A DNA stretch of 64,000 bases from Cellulophaga fucicola (GCF_900119145.1 NZ_FPIY01000002.1:565579-629578); one strand, 5' to 3'; positions 18,102 to 27,573 are shown, counted from the stretch's first letter. Notes: generated from the letters alone by a model not told the origin. Translations and numbers: made by a program.

Positions 18102-20353
18102 CTTATGATTTGAATCCATCCTCTTTTAACTTCAGAACCATCTGCTAAATCTAACACATAAAAATAAGTTCCGTTAGGCAAGGCTCCTTTTTTCCAGGTA
18201 CCGTCCCATTTATTATCGTAATTAACTACACTATAAACTTCGCTTCCTAATCTATTAAAGATAGTAAGCGTATTATTTGGATAATCTTCGATACAATTTA
18301 TTCTTAGATAATCATTAATACCATCTCCGTTTGGAGAAAACTGATTAAACAAAAAGCCACATTCGTCAGATGTTCTTTCTGCTATAGATATAGTTACCTC
18401 TGCTCTATTATTCTCTACAAAAGTTACATCTAACGGAAAGGAATCTGTAATTTCTACGGAGTTAATATGTGTACCTTCTTCTATAACCCTTGTTGTAATT
18501 TCCAGTATTTGTTCTTCGTTTCCTAATATTTCAGACAATAACCAAATACCAGAAATAGGGTCGTAAGTACCTGTTGTTGTAGTATGTGATATATACTGAA
18601 AACCTATTGTATCTTCTATTAAATCGGTAATACTAATATCTGTTACTAAACCATCTGTCTCATTAGTTAACACAATAGTAAAAGTAACTTCTTCTCCTAC
18701 TGCAGTTAACATTTTATCTGCTCTTTTTGTTACTGATAAATCTATTTGCTTAATAATAACCTCAGCAGAACTTTGGTTATTTTCTGTTGTTGTATCTAAT
18801 GGATCGCTACTTGTAATAGTAGCTGTATTTATATGTGATCCACTGTCTAACACCAATGTAGTAATTGTAATTGTAGCAGCTTCACCTGCATCTAACTGAG
18901 GAATAGTCCAAACACCTGTTGTACTGTCAAAAGAACCAACAAGAGCATTATCAGATATATATTCAAAACCAGTAGAAGCATCTAAAACATCTGTAATTTC
19001 TATATCTGTTACGGGATCACCTGTTAGGTTTGTAGCCGTTATTGTAAAAGTTACCTCTTCTCCTGAAAAAACCTCATTTTTATCTACTGTTTTTACAATA
19101 GCTAAATCTGTTTCTGTAGGATTACAATCTATTACCGTAATTGTAATGGTTGTAGTTTCTGCTGTACAAGGTGCAACAAAACCTGTAGTTGTATATGTGA
19201 ACTCATATCCTCCAAGTGGTTGACCAACAAAATCTACTGTGTTAGCATCAATAGTTATGTTACTACCTGCAGGCTGAGAAATTAATGTCCATTCTCCTGC
19301 ATCTTGACCCGTTAATTGATCGTCTAAATTTACGATAGTTACCCTTCCATTTCCAGACAATGAGCAAGCGGTAATATCTGTACCTGTACCTGAAGATGGT
19401 TGTTCATTTATTGTAGCAATAACCTCTACTCTGTCTGATGTACACCCATTAGCTGTTGCCTCTACATAGTAAGATGTAGTTGTAGTTAGCCCCTCTATTA
19501 AAAAATTTACTCCTTCGTAAACAGGAGTATCAGCTGTTAGAGAACCATACCATTTTAGTGAACCGGCTGATGTTGCTGACAAAGTCAAATCTCCTGAACC
19601 GCATGTAGAGTCAGGAAAAGTTTCTGTTATTTCCGGAATTTCATTTTCAACAATTGTTATTTTCAACGGTGGGCTAGTACAGGCGCTAGATTCATTTAAG
19701 AAAAAGCCATAATAAACACCTCTAGAACCAATCTCAGAACTGCTTAAGTAAGAATCCTCATCTAACAGGTCTGTACTTCTGCTCCATCTTAAAATTGTAC
19801 CTGCAGGAGGAGTATCTGTAACATACTCATCTAAATCTTGTATAAAACCCTCACAGAAAATGGTGGGCTCTGTTGTATTTAATTGTGGTGCATTAGGCGT
19901 ATTACCACAAACAGGTTCGTTGTCTTCAATAACTATTCTTGCTTCTCCATCTCCACTATCTATAGTATATGACGCACTTCTTTCAATAGTAATAATTACA
20001 GTTTCATCTCCTTCTGTAAAAGAGTCATTTACTATTCCAGAAATATCAATCGTTATATTCTGATTACTACCTGTAAACGAAACTGATCTACTCAAAGTCC
20101 CATAGTCATCACCCTCAGTAGCTGTTCCTGAAACAATGTAATTTATTGTTGAGATCGATAATAAGGGAAAGTTTCTAGCTCTAATAACAAAACTTCCATT
20201 CTCTTGCCCCTCTTCTTTAGCATTTGAAATAGCGTTTATTGATACTTCTTGAGCGAAACCAGAAAAACCTAAACACAAAAACAACATTATTAAGCAAAAT
20301 GCTTTGTGCTTTTTAAAAAAACGGGAACTATTGCCTAATTGTTTTATTTTCAT
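18098..20353 (-). CDS. Type B T9SS-exported surface protein with Calx-beta, DUF11 and gliding CTD
   Basis: A 751-aa secreted protein: signal peptide (1-35), a Calx-beta-like domain (about 38-146, with GTATEGDDY and FTEGDETVII), CHU-type Ig-like repeats (about 150-410), two DUF11 repeats (about 415-530 and 537-655, both with the V(T/F)xITDVLDxSTGFEYIS pattern), and a type B T9SS/gliding-motility C-terminal domain (665-751). The last shows FSPNGDGINDYL, IFNRLGSEVY and PNGTYFYVLDL. It resembles the cargo of a PorP/SprF module and is probably displayed at the cell surface as an adhesin. It is followed by PorP/SprF with an ATGA overlap and by an OmpA gene. Its ligand is unknown. Confidence 0.92.
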   Translation of the reverse strand: MKIKQLGNSSRFFKKHKAFCLIMLFLCLGFSGFAQEVSINAISNAKEEGQENGSFVIRARNFPLLSISTINYIVSGTATEGDDYGTLSRSVSFTGSNQNITIDISGIVNDSFTEGDETVIITIERSASYTIDSGDGEARIVIEDNEPVCGNTPNAPQLNTTEPTIFCEGFIQDLDEYVTDTPPAGTILRWSRSTDLLDEDSYLSSSEIGSRGVYYGFFLNESSACTSPPLKITIVENEIPEITETFPDSTCGSGDLTLSATSAGSLKWYGSLTADTPVYEGVNFLIEGLTTTTSYYVEATANGCTSDRVEVIATINEQPSSGTGTDITACSLSGNGRVTIVNLDDQLTGQDAGEWTLISQPAGSNITIDANTVDFVGQPLGGYEFTYTTTGFVAPCTAETTTITITVIDCNPTETDLAIVKTVDKNEVFSGEEVTFTITATNLTGDPVTDIEITDVLDASTGFEYISDNALVGSFDSTTGVWTIPQLDAGEAATITITTLVLDSGSHINTATITSSDPLDTTTENNQSSAEVIIKQIDLSVTKRADKMLTAVGEEVTFTIVLTNETDGLVTDISITDLIEDTIGFQYISHTTTTGTYDPISGIWLLSEILGNEEQILEITTRVIEEGTHINSVEITDSFPLDVTFVENNRAEVTISIAERTSDECGFLFNQFSPNGDGINDYLRINCIEDYPNNTLTIFNRLGSEVYSVVNYDNKWDGTWKKGALPNGTYFYVLDLADGSEVKRGWIQIIR

Positions 20354-20426
20354 TTTCTTTTACAGATAGTGTTACTCAACTATAATTTATAACAGATAGA
20401 CTACAATATTAACCAAAATGCCATTC

Positions 20427-20445
20427 GTCGATAAACATAATCGAC
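20427..20445. promoter_or_regulatory. Inverted repeat upstream of the type B surface-protein operon
   Basis: GTCGAT (20427-20432), 7-nt spacer, ATCGAC (20440-20445), located 74-92 nt before the start of the adhesin gene. It is a dyad of the size of a dimeric regulator site and the only GC-containing palindrome in this gap. Function is unproven. Confidence 0.4.
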
Positions 20446-20512
20446 AAATAACATATTTTACCTCTCAGTTACAACTATAGCTATAAACTATAGTCATTTA
20501 TTTTTCAAGGAA

Positions 20513-21397
20513 TTAAGATAACACTGCCGATGTAGTTTCTGATTCTCTGTGTATTTTTTTCACCAATCCTTGTAAAACTTTACCTGGACCAACTTCTGTA
20601 AATAAAATTGCACCATCTGCAACCATATTTTGTACACTTTGCGTCCATTTTACAGGGGCCGTTAATTGTGATATTAAATTCTTTTTAATTTCATCTGCAT
20701 TCTGTACCGCTGTAGTTGGTACGTTTTGATAAATAGGGCACGTTGGCTCGCTAAAAGTTGTATTCTCTATAGCTGATGCTAATTTCTCTCTTGCTGGTTC
20801 CATTAAAGGTGAATGAAACGCACCACCTACAGGTAACAACAAAGCTCTTCTTGCTCCCGCCTCTTTCATTTTTTCACAAGCAATAGTAATTGCTTCTACA
20901 TCTCCAGAAATAACTAATTGACCAGGACAGTTATAGTTTGCCGCTACAACTACTCCTTCTGTCTCTTCGCATATTTTTTCTACAACTGCATCTTCTAACC
21001 CTAAAACAGCTGCCATTGTACTAGATTGCATTTCACAAGCTTCTTGCATTGCCATTGCCCTTTGAGACACTAATTTTAATCCGTCTTCAAAAGTTAATGT
21101 ACCGTTTGCTACCAAGGCAGAAAATTCTCCTAAAGAGTGCCCAGCAACCATATCTGGTTTAAAAGCATCACCCATTACCTTGCTCATAATTACAGAGTGC
21201 AAGTAAATAGCTGGCTGTGTTACTTTAGTTTGTTTAAGGTCTTCTGGGGTACCCTCGAACATAATGTCTGTGATACGAAAACCTAATATATCGTTTGCTT
21301 TTTCAAATAATTCTTGTGCCAAAGGGTACTTTTCATACAAGTCTAACCCCATACCAACAAACTGCGCTCCTTGACCAGGAAATATATATGCATTCAT
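20513..21397 (-). CDS. fabD: Malonyl-CoA:ACP transacylase
   Basis: A 294-aa enzyme that moves malonyl from CoA to acyl carrier protein for fatty-acid synthesis. The oxyanion motif GQGAQ lies at 8-12, catalytic Ser88 in GHSLGE and His195 in AFHSPLM. I chose the ATG at 21397 because the family start is immediately followed by Y-I-F-P-G-Q-G-A-Q. An upstream in-frame extension to 21424 adds nine unlike residues. It lies 72 nt downstream of the gamma-carbonic anhydrase gene and has a -7 box of its own. Confidence 0.97.
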   Translation of the reverse strand: MNAYIFPGQGAQFVGMGLDLYEKYPLAQELFEKANDILGFRITDIMFEGTPEDLKQTKVTQPAIYLHSVIMSKVMGDAFKPDMVAGHSLGEFSALVANGTLTFEDGLKLVSQRAMAMQEACEMQSSTMAAVLGLEDAVVEKICEETEGVVVAANYNCPGQLVISGDVEAITIACEKMKEAGARRALLLPVGGAFHSPLMEPAREKLASAIENTTFSEPTCPIYQNVPTTAVQNADEIKKNLISQLTAPVKWTQSVQNMVADGAILFTEVGPGKVLQGLVKKIHRESETTSAVLS

Positions 21398-21421
21398 TCT
21401 TTTAATTTTTAAATTGATTGA

Positions 21422-21429
21422 CAAAAATA
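21422..21429 (-). promoter_or_regulatory. -7 box of fabD
   Basis: On the minus strand TATTTTTG matches TAnnTTTG exactly, 24 nt before the ATG. The expected TTG 17 nt further upstream reads TTC, so it is a partial promoter match. Confidence 0.45.
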
Positions 21430-21469
21430 AGTAAAACTTATCTAGAGAACATATTGGTTACACTAAAGT

Positions 21470-21988
21470 TTACTCCTTGTCTTTAAACCAACTAGAATAA
21501 GTGACGTAATTATCTGCAATACGGTTTACTTCACCTTCACTTAATTCTACACTTATATCTTTAATCTTTTTGGCTGGCATACCTGCAAATACAGTCCCAG
21601 AAGGTATGTGTGTGCCTTTTGTGACAACAGCCCCTGCTGCAATAATACTGTTACTCTCTACAACACAATCATCCATAACAATACTACCCATACCTATTAA
21701 CACATTGTCTTTTATGGTGCATCCATGCACTATTGCATTGTGCCCAATAGAAACATTATTACCAATAGTAGTTGGACTTTTTTTATACGTACAATGTATA
21801 ACAGCACCATCTTGTACGTTTACTTTATTACCCATTTTTATATAATGCACATCGCCACGTAATACTGCATTATACCAAACACTACATTGACTCCCCATTA
21901 CAACATCACCAACAATAGTTGCATTTTCTGCTATAAAACAATCTTCTCCTATCTGTGGTGTTTTTCCGTTTACTTCTTTTAGTATCAT
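21470..21988 (-). CDS. Gamma-carbonic anhydrase family protein
   Basis: A 172-aa left-handed beta-helix protein with hexapeptide repeats. The zinc ligands His65, His83 and His88 (VIHCT, IGHNAIVHGC) and the active-site Arg44-Gly-Asp46 are in place, as in YrdA/PaaY-type gamma-carbonic anhydrases. Whether it hydrates CO2 is not known, and many relatives show little activity. I chose the ATG at 21988 (MILKEVNG, as in close relatives), which leaves a 22-nt gap to the LytTR stop. An upstream in-frame start at 22018 would overlap it. It appears to be the third gene of the kinase-regulator operon. Confidence 0.9.
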   Translation of the reverse strand: MILKEVNGKTPQIGEDCFIAENATIVGDVVMGSQCSVWYNAVLRGDVHYIKMGNKVNVQDGAVIHCTYKKSPTTIGNNVSIGHNAIVHGCTIKDNVLIGMGSIVMDDCVVESNSIIAAGAVVTKGTHIPSGTVFAGMPAKKIKDISVELSEGEVNRIADNYVTYSSWFKDKE

Positions 21989-22010
21989 TCTAAAATTGTG
22001 TATATAAATT

Positions 22011-22742
22011 TTATTCAAAATAAGATAAAAAATCTTTCTTTTTAGAGGCAGAAACTAACAGCTCTTTGCCATTATGCAAAACAACACTGCCGCCTTTTCC
22101 TTTTTTATATTTTGCTACTGCATTTACATTTACCAAGTATGATTTATGTATGCGAGCAAACGGAAAATCTGCCATTGCTTCTTCAAAATACTTTAGTGTT
22201 TTACTTACTAAAATCTTCTTGTTTTCTAAATAAATCTCTGTATAGTTATCATCTGCCTTACAAAACAAAATATCAGCTACATTTAATACCTGAAATCCGT
22301 CTTGCTGTGGCAAGGTAATTTTACCATCTACCTTATTTGTCCTTGGTTGTAAGATACGATCCTCTAATGCATTTTCTTTACTTCTAATCTCTACTACATA
22401 ATCTACCGCTTTAATTAACTCATCTATATTAATAGGTTTCATTAAATAATATGCAGCGTGACTATTTAAAGCATCCATAGCATATTGGTTATATGCCGTA
22501 ACAAATACGGTTTCAAAAGTTCTGTCTGGCACTTGGTCTAGTAAATCAAAAGCATTACCAAAAGGCATTTCTACATCTAAAAAAATTAAATCTGGTTGGT
22601 GCTTTTCGATCAAGGCTAAACCCTCTTTTATAGATGGCGCCTCACCTAACAAATTTACTGCAGGACAATATTTTGTTAAATAGTTGGTTAAAATTTCCCT
22701 ACTATTAGCTTCATCTTCAACTATAATTGCATTTAATTTCAT
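22011..22742 (-). CDS. LytTR-family response regulator
   Basis: A 243-aa regulator. The receiver domain (1-120) has the acidic pocket Asp10-Glu11, phosphoacceptor Asp56 (FLDVEMP), Thr (about 84, VTAYN) and Lys (about 103, MKPI). The C-terminal LytTR DNA-binding domain (about 145-243) carries LFCKADDNYTEIYLENKKILVSKTL and FARIHKSYLVN. It is paired with the kinase gene 30 nt upstream, forming a LytS/LytR-type two-component pair. Targets are unknown. Confidence 0.95.
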   Translation of the reverse strand: MKLNAIIVEDEANSREILTNYLTKYCPAVNLLGEAPSIKEGLALIEKHQPDLIFLDVEMPFGNAFDLLDQVPDRTFETVFVTAYNQYAMDALNSHAAYYLMKPINIDELIKAVDYVVEIRSKENALEDRILQPRTNKVDGKITLPQQDGFQVLNVADILFCKADDNYTEIYLENKKILVSKTLKYFEEAMADFPFARIHKSYLVNVNAVAKYKKGKGGSVVLHNGKELLVSASKKKDFLSYFE

Positions 22743-22772
22743 TCTTTACTATTTAAAAATAAGCAAGTTGTA

Positions 22773-24959
22773 TTAATCCTTCTTTAAGGTTAATGTTACT
22801 TTAGTTCCAGAACCATCTTCATTTAAATCTTGCACAAAAACAGTAACTTTATCTTTATACATACTATTTAAAATAGCGACTCTTTTTTTAATATTCCCCA
22901 TTCCTTTAGAACGTTGTTTCTTTTGGTTTTGGGTTTTTAGCTCAGCCGATTTTAACCGACCTATACCATTATCTTCTATCATTATTTCTATAGCTTCTTT
23001 ATCTTTTTGCTTTAAACTGATATTTAAAAAACCTAGATCTTCTTTATATCGTAGTCCGTGCCAAATAGCATTCTCTATATATGGCTGAAGCAGCATTGGT
23101 GGTATTTGAAAAGCAGCAACATCTATACTAGGATCTGTCTCTATTGTATAATTAAATTTATCTGGAAAACGAGAATGTTCTAGTTTTACATAAAGTTCTA
23201 ATAACTCTAACTCTTTTGTAAGCGGAATAAAATCTTCTTCTGAATTTTCTAGAACAGCACGCATTAAAGTAGAAAATTCGCTTAAGAACCTATTTGCGCT
23301 ACGCTCATCGCTCTTAGAAATATAATTATTTACAGAGTTTAATGCATTAAATATAAAATGCGGATTCATCTGTGATCGTAACGATTTTAAAGCCAATAGA
23401 TTATTTGCTAATTTTTGCTGCTTATTACTTCTATAAAAAAAGAAAGCTGCAATACCAAACAGTAACATTCCTAAAATTAGAGAGTATATTAAAAGCTGTT
23501 GTTTTTTTGTGGTTGTTGTATATAAATCTTGTTTTGTTTTTGCTAAACTGTATTTACTCTCAGACAACTCCTTATCTTTCTCTAAACCAGTAATACGATT
23601 TTGCTTGGCTGCAATTTGCTTACTTAAGCGCTCTGCTCTAGAAATCTCTTGTTCCTTACGAGCATACAATGTATCTGCTACTGCGGCATATTTTTTATAG
23701 GTTTCTAAAGCTTTAGAATAGTCTCCTTTGTCATCATAAACCTCAGATAATTTACGCGTTGCATCTTTTTGCACCACCAAATCGTTTTCGCTAGCCGCCT
23801 CAGAAATACTTTCTTCTAAATACGGTATAGCTTCATCTAATTTATCTTGTACAATTAATGTATTTGCAATTTTGTAGTTTATACGCTGTCTGGTAATAGG
23901 TACTTCTATAGCCTCTGTTTTAAAAGTAGCCGACTTTCTTTTGTTATTGTTTAAAAGGTCTATTTCTTTTAGACTCTTTTTACGCAACTCCATTTCTTTA
24001 TCGTATAAATTATTTTTACTGTAAAAATCTGCTGCTCTTTCTTTAATTTCTAAAGAGCGTTGTGGCGCTTCACTTTTTGCAGATTCTAAAGAACTATCAA
24101 AATAAGCCTCTGCCTCATCAGTTTGGTTTACATCATCATAAGTTTCGGCAATTTTGCTATTTAAATCTGTTATTTTAGGAGATACTAATTCCTTTTTAGC
24201 AACCTTTAAACCATTATTATAATTGGCTACCGCGTTTTTAGCATCTTGCATTGCTTTATATGCATCACCCAAACCCTCAAACACTTGTATTTTCTGGTAA
24301 CTAGATAGTTTTTTATTGTCCTTTAACTCTAAAAATATCTTCTCGGCATTCTTATATTCCTTATTTAGTATATAAGCATTACCCAATAAAATCTTAGTTT
24401 TTAAGGTTTCGTAAGTGGTTATAGATTCGTTATAATTATCCACAGCAAGATCGTACTGTTTATGGTACTGATAAATTTCACCTAACAAAGAAAAAGAAGC
24501 TGCACGCTCTTTATTATTTCCTCTTTTACCTAACTGCTCTAAAGAAATTCTAATATAATCTATACTCTTACCTATATCTTCTTTTTTGTACTGTTTCGCA
24601 GAATCCAAATAAGCTCCGTGCAACTGACTTTTACTTATTCCTACATCATCACCATCTAAACCTTCTACTAAAACATCTACATCTTCATCATTAATAATTC
24701 TATATTCTACAGTTTCTATATCTCTACTTTTAAACAGTAGATAATCTCCTATTACTGCTTTAATTTTATAGGAACCAAAAACATCTGTATACACAATAGC
24801 ACCACTAGAAGCAGAAACCTCTACCCCAGATATTGGGTTCCCTTTTACTTTTGTCTTAACTGTGCCTTTGATTGTTAATTCCTTGGCATTGTTAATCTGA
24901 GAAAAAGTTATTGCCGTAGTAAACAACAACAATAACATTATGTACTTTTTTAGCTTCAT
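22773..24959 (-). CDS. LytS-type histidine kinase with CarboxypepD_reg-like and TPR sensor region
   Basis: A 728-aa protein: signal peptide (1-20, ITFSQ), a carboxypeptidase-regulatory-like beta-sandwich domain (about 26-100, with GNPISGVEVSASSG), several TPR repeats (about 150-430), a coiled coil (about 435-485), one transmembrane helix (489-509), then a His_kinase domain with His534 in QMNPHFIFNALNSV. A GHKL ATPase follows, with IEDNGIGRLKS and GMGNIKKRV. The sensor would face the periplasm. The CarboxypepD_reg-like domain in front of the TPRs is unusual, as this domain mostly starts TonB-dependent receptors. It partners with the LytTR regulator directly downstream. Confidence 0.9.
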   Translation of the reverse strand: MKLKKYIMLLLLFTTAITFSQINNAKELTIKGTVKTKVKGNPISGVEVSASSGAIVYTDVFGSYKIKAVIGDYLLFKSRDIETVEYRIINDEDVDVLVEGLDGDDVGISKSQLHGAYLDSAKQYKKEDIGKSIDYIRISLEQLGKRGNNKERAASFSLLGEIYQYHKQYDLAVDNYNESITTYETLKTKILLGNAYILNKEYKNAEKIFLELKDNKKLSSYQKIQVFEGLGDAYKAMQDAKNAVANYNNGLKVAKKELVSPKITDLNSKIAETYDDVNQTDEAEAYFDSSLESAKSEAPQRSLEIKERAADFYSKNNLYDKEMELRKKSLKEIDLLNNNKRKSATFKTEAIEVPITRQRINYKIANTLIVQDKLDEAIPYLEESISEAASENDLVVQKDATRKLSEVYDDKGDYSKALETYKKYAAVADTLYARKEQEISRAERLSKQIAAKQNRITGLEKDKELSESKYSLAKTKQDLYTTTTKKQQLLIYSLILGMLLFGIAAFFFYRSNKQQKLANNLLALKSLRSQMNPHFIFNALNSVNNYISKSDERSANRFLSEFSTLMRAVLENSEEDFIPLTKELELLELYVKLEHSRFPDKFNYTIETDPSIDVAAFQIPPMLLQPYIENAIWHGLRYKEDLGFLNISLKQKDKEAIEIMIEDNGIGRLKSAELKTQNQKKQRSKGMGNIKKRVAILNSMYKDKVTVFVQDLNEDGSGTKVTLTLKKD

Positions 24960-25168
24960 TCTTACAATTAGATATGGTAAACTTAGTTGTTTTATCTGAT
25001 TCTAAAAAATGACAAAAATGAGTAATCGCTCTAAAAAACAAAGGTTTTACTTGCCTCACAAACTGCTTTGGTTTGTTTACTCATTCAAAACGGCAGTTTA
25101 CTCATTGTCTATTTTTTATAAAAAACTTTAAAAATACTTTTACCCTGTAACAAATAAAAATAGATAAA

Positions 25169-26362
25169 ATGAAAAACGTAAAACAGATAGCAAGTATAGG
25201 CTTAGTAGCCCTTTTTATAGGCAGCTCTTTTAGTTGTGAAGCAAAACCAAAATTAAAAACTACAATAGATCCTGAAACAACTATAATAGCACAAGCTATA
25301 ACAGACGACAAAAAACCAGAAAAAAATGTAGTTAAAATTGCACTTTTATTAGATACTAGTAATAGTATGGATGGGTTAATTAACCAAGCAAAAGCACAAT
25401 TATGGGACATTGTAAACAAGTTTAGCTATGTTAAGTGTGGCAACGAGACAAGACCAGAATTACAAATTGCATTATACGAATATGGCAACAGCAGTTTAGA
25501 AGCTAAAGACGGTTACATTAGACAAGTAATAAATTTTAGCGGCGATTTAGATGAGATTTCTGAAAAGTTGTTTTCTTTAACTACAAATGGCGGCGATGAG
25601 TATTGCGGTGAAGTTATTAATACCTCTATTAAAGATTTAGATTGGGGTAAAAACCCAGATAATCTTAAGTTAATTTTTATTGCTGGTAACGAGCCTTTTA
25701 ACCAGGGTAAATTAGACTATAAAGATGCCACAGTAAATGCAAAAGAAAAAGGCATAGTAGTAAACACTATATTTTGTGGCAATTACAACCAAGGTGTAAA
25801 TAGCTACTGGCAAAATGGAGCACAATTAACAAATGGCGAATATATTGCTATAGACCATAACAAAAGAGTAATACACATAGATACTCCTTATGACGAAGTT
25901 ATTATTAAACTAAACAAAAAATTAAATACTACTTATGTATCTTATGGTAGCTTAGGCAACTCTAAAATGGAATTACAATCTGTACAAGATGAAAAAGCTT
26001 CAGAAATGGAAGAAGCCGTAATGGTAAAAAGAGCAGTAAGTAAGAGTTCTAGATTGTATAATAATGCCTCTTGGGATTTAGTTGACGCATCTAAAAACAA
26101 AAATTTTAGTGTTTCTAAGATTGATAAAAAACAACTACCTAAAGAGCTACAATCTAAATCTACAAAAGAGATCGAAGACTACATTAAAAGTAAAAAACAA
26201 GAAAGAGTAACAATACAACAACAAATAAAAGAAGCAAATACAAAGCGAGAAGCTTTTATTACTAAAAACCAAAAAGAAGGTTCTAAAGGAGAATTAGAAA
26301 ATGCTATGCTATCTGCAATTGTAAAACAAGCGGCAACTAAAAATTATAGTTGGGATAAATAA
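25169..26362 (+). CDS. VWA-domain lipoprotein
   Basis: A 397-aa exported protein with a probable lipobox (SSFSC, Cys23). A von Willebrand factor A domain (about 54-240) has an intact MIDAS: Asp62-x-Ser64-x-Ser66 (LLDTSNSMDG). The C-terminal part (about 260-397) is charged and predicted coiled coil (KQERVTIQQQIKEANTK). VWA domains bind partners through a divalent metal. The function is unknown, and it lies divergent from the histidine kinase and convergent with the second PorP/SprF. Confidence 0.85.
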   Translation: MKNVKQIASIGLVALFIGSSFSCEAKPKLKTTIDPETTIIAQAITDDKKPEKNVVKIALLLDTSNSMDGLINQAKAQLWDIVNKFSYVKCGNETRPELQIALYEYGNSSLEAKDGYIRQVINFSGDLDEISEKLFSLTTNGGDEYCGEVINTSIKDLDWGKNPDNLKLIFIAGNEPFNQGKLDYKDATVNAKEKGIVVNTIFCGNYNQGVNSYWQNGAQLTNGEYIAIDHNKRVIHIDTPYDEVIIKLNKKLNTTYVSYGSLGNSKMELQSVQDEKASEMEEAVMVKRAVSKSSRLYNNASWDLVDASKNKNFSVSKIDKKQLPKELQSKSTKEIEDYIKSKKQERVTIQQQIKEANTKREAFITKNQKEGSKGELENAMLSAIVKQAATKNYSWDK

Positions 26363-26379
26363 AATTCTAATTTTAAACA

Positions 26380-26415
26380 AAAAAGCCTGTGATACTAATT
26401 ATCACAGGCTTTTTA
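26380..26415. terminator. Bidirectional terminator between the VWA gene and the second PorP/SprF
   Basis: Perfect 13-14-bp stem AAAAGCCTGTGATA/TATCACAGGCTTTT (26381-26394 with 26400-26413), 5-nt loop, T-tracts on both strands. Confidence 0.9.
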
Positions 26416-26429
26416 TTGTTTTATATTGT

Positions 26430-27455
26430 TTAGTAATTTACAGCAGGACATTTACAGTCGTACCTTCTTTCAGACTGTTGTCCAAAATTATACCCTAATG
26501 TTAATTGATGAAAACCTCCGTTATCAAATCTAATATCTCCCATTTGATAAGAGTAATTGTAAGACACTAAAAAGTTTTTATAATTAGCTCCAACAATTGG
26601 TGTTACAAGTTGTAATCTTTGCTCTTTGGTATCTCCGCTAGTATTCTGGTACAAAGCACCATCAAAACTACGTCTGTAAGACACTCCACCCCAAAGCGTT
26701 CCAAAATCCATTTTTCGGTAAACTTTAGCATTCATATCTATAGTTTTCTCCTTTGTAAAATCTGTCATCTGTAACATTACAGATGGCTCTAATTGCCAAT
26801 CTCCTTTTCCAAAAACATAACCAACAGATACCAAATATCTTCTTAAGTTATCTACAACTGCAACATTAGCAGCATCTGCTCTATCTTTATAATATACATT
26901 ACGCTTACTGTTTAAAACATTTAAAATAGTAGCGTGTGCATAAAAGTCCATAAAATTATAAGAAGCCCCAATGTCCATATTATAGTAAGATGAACTTATG
27001 TTACCGCCTGTTATAATTGGATCGGGTATAACAGAATTAAATTCGCTTTCATCCAAGTTACTCTGCATCATACCTGCACTAATACCAAAAGAAAGCTGAT
27101 TTAAGTTTCTTAAATCTCTAGAAAAACGCAAATGGTGCGCATACGTAAGTTTTAGACCTGTTTGCGAGTGGTAGCCGTTTGCATCATTAAAGATGATAGC
27201 TCCTACACCACTTTTCTCATTTAGTCTATAGTGCCCATTTATGGTTTGTAAATTTGGTGCTTCTTCAACATCAAACCACTGTTTTCTAATAGTTGCTCTA
27301 ATTTTTCCTCCTTCGCCAATACCCGCCATAGATGGGTGTACTAAGTAGTAGTTATCCGATAAATAATCAAAATAGACAGGAATTCCTTCTTGTGCTGTTA
27401 AACTAGAAATACCAAGTAACAAGAAAGAAAACAAGGCCAAAAATGTGTTTTTCAT
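26430..27455 (-). CDS. PorP/SprF family outer-membrane protein (stand-alone)
   Basis: A 341-aa barrel with a signal peptide (1-21, SLTAQ), the family opening YLSDNYYLVHPSMAG and the strands GVGAIIFNDANGYHSQTG and SFGISAGMMQ. An N-terminal IRKQWFDVEEAP also fits the family. Unlike the copy at 17-18 kb, no type B substrate or OmpA gene sits beside it. The C-terminus ends in YDCKCPAVNY, with two cysteines close together. It is divergent from the Nfu gene. Confidence 0.9.
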   Translation of the reverse strand: MKNTFLALFSFLLLGISSLTAQEGIPVYFDYLSDNYYLVHPSMAGIGEGGKIRATIRKQWFDVEEAPNLQTINGHYRLNEKSGVGAIIFNDANGYHSQTGLKLTYAHHLRFSRDLRNLNQLSFGISAGMMQSNLDESEFNSVIPDPIITGGNISSSYYNMDIGASYNFMDFYAHATILNVLNSKRNVYYKDRADAANVAVVDNLRRYLVSVGYVFGKGDWQLEPSVMLQMTDFTKEKTIDMNAKVYRKMDFGTLWGGVSYRRSFDGALYQNTSGDTKEQRLQLVTPIVGANYKNFLVSYNYSYQMGDIRFDNGGFHQLTLGYNFGQQSERRYDCKCPAVNY

Positions 27456-27473
27456 AAATAGGTGCTAAAAATC

Positions 27474-27507
27474 CAAAAGTATTAAATTTATATTAAAACG
27501 TTTACAA
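27474..27507 (-). promoter_or_regulatory. Promoter of the second PorP/SprF gene
   Basis: On the minus strand TTG (27505-27507), a 23-nt spacer, then TACTTTTG (27474-27481), an exact TAnnTTTG. It lies 18 nt before the ATG. Spacing is at the upper limit of the consensus. Confidence 0.55.
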
Positions 27508-27545
27508 CCATACTATTATTATGTAGGTAGCATTGAATTTGTTTG

Positions 27546-27553
27546 TACTTTTG
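27546..27553 (+). promoter_or_regulatory. -7 box of the Nfu gene
   Basis: TACTTTTG matches TAnnTTTG exactly, 20 nt before the ATG at 27574. No TTG lies 17-23 nt upstream. Confidence 0.4.
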
Positions 27554-27573
27554 TAAAAATTATTTTTTTTAAG

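Noticed and set aside
18400-20300. Repeats that might indicate a CRISPR or DNA repeat
   Set aside because: They are protein-level DUF11 and Ig-like repeats inside one gene, with no regular spacing of identical DNA.
21398-21424. Nine-residue N-terminal extension of FabD
   Set aside because: The family start is the Met directly before N-A-Y-I-F-P-G-Q-G-A-Q, and the extension covers the -7 box region.
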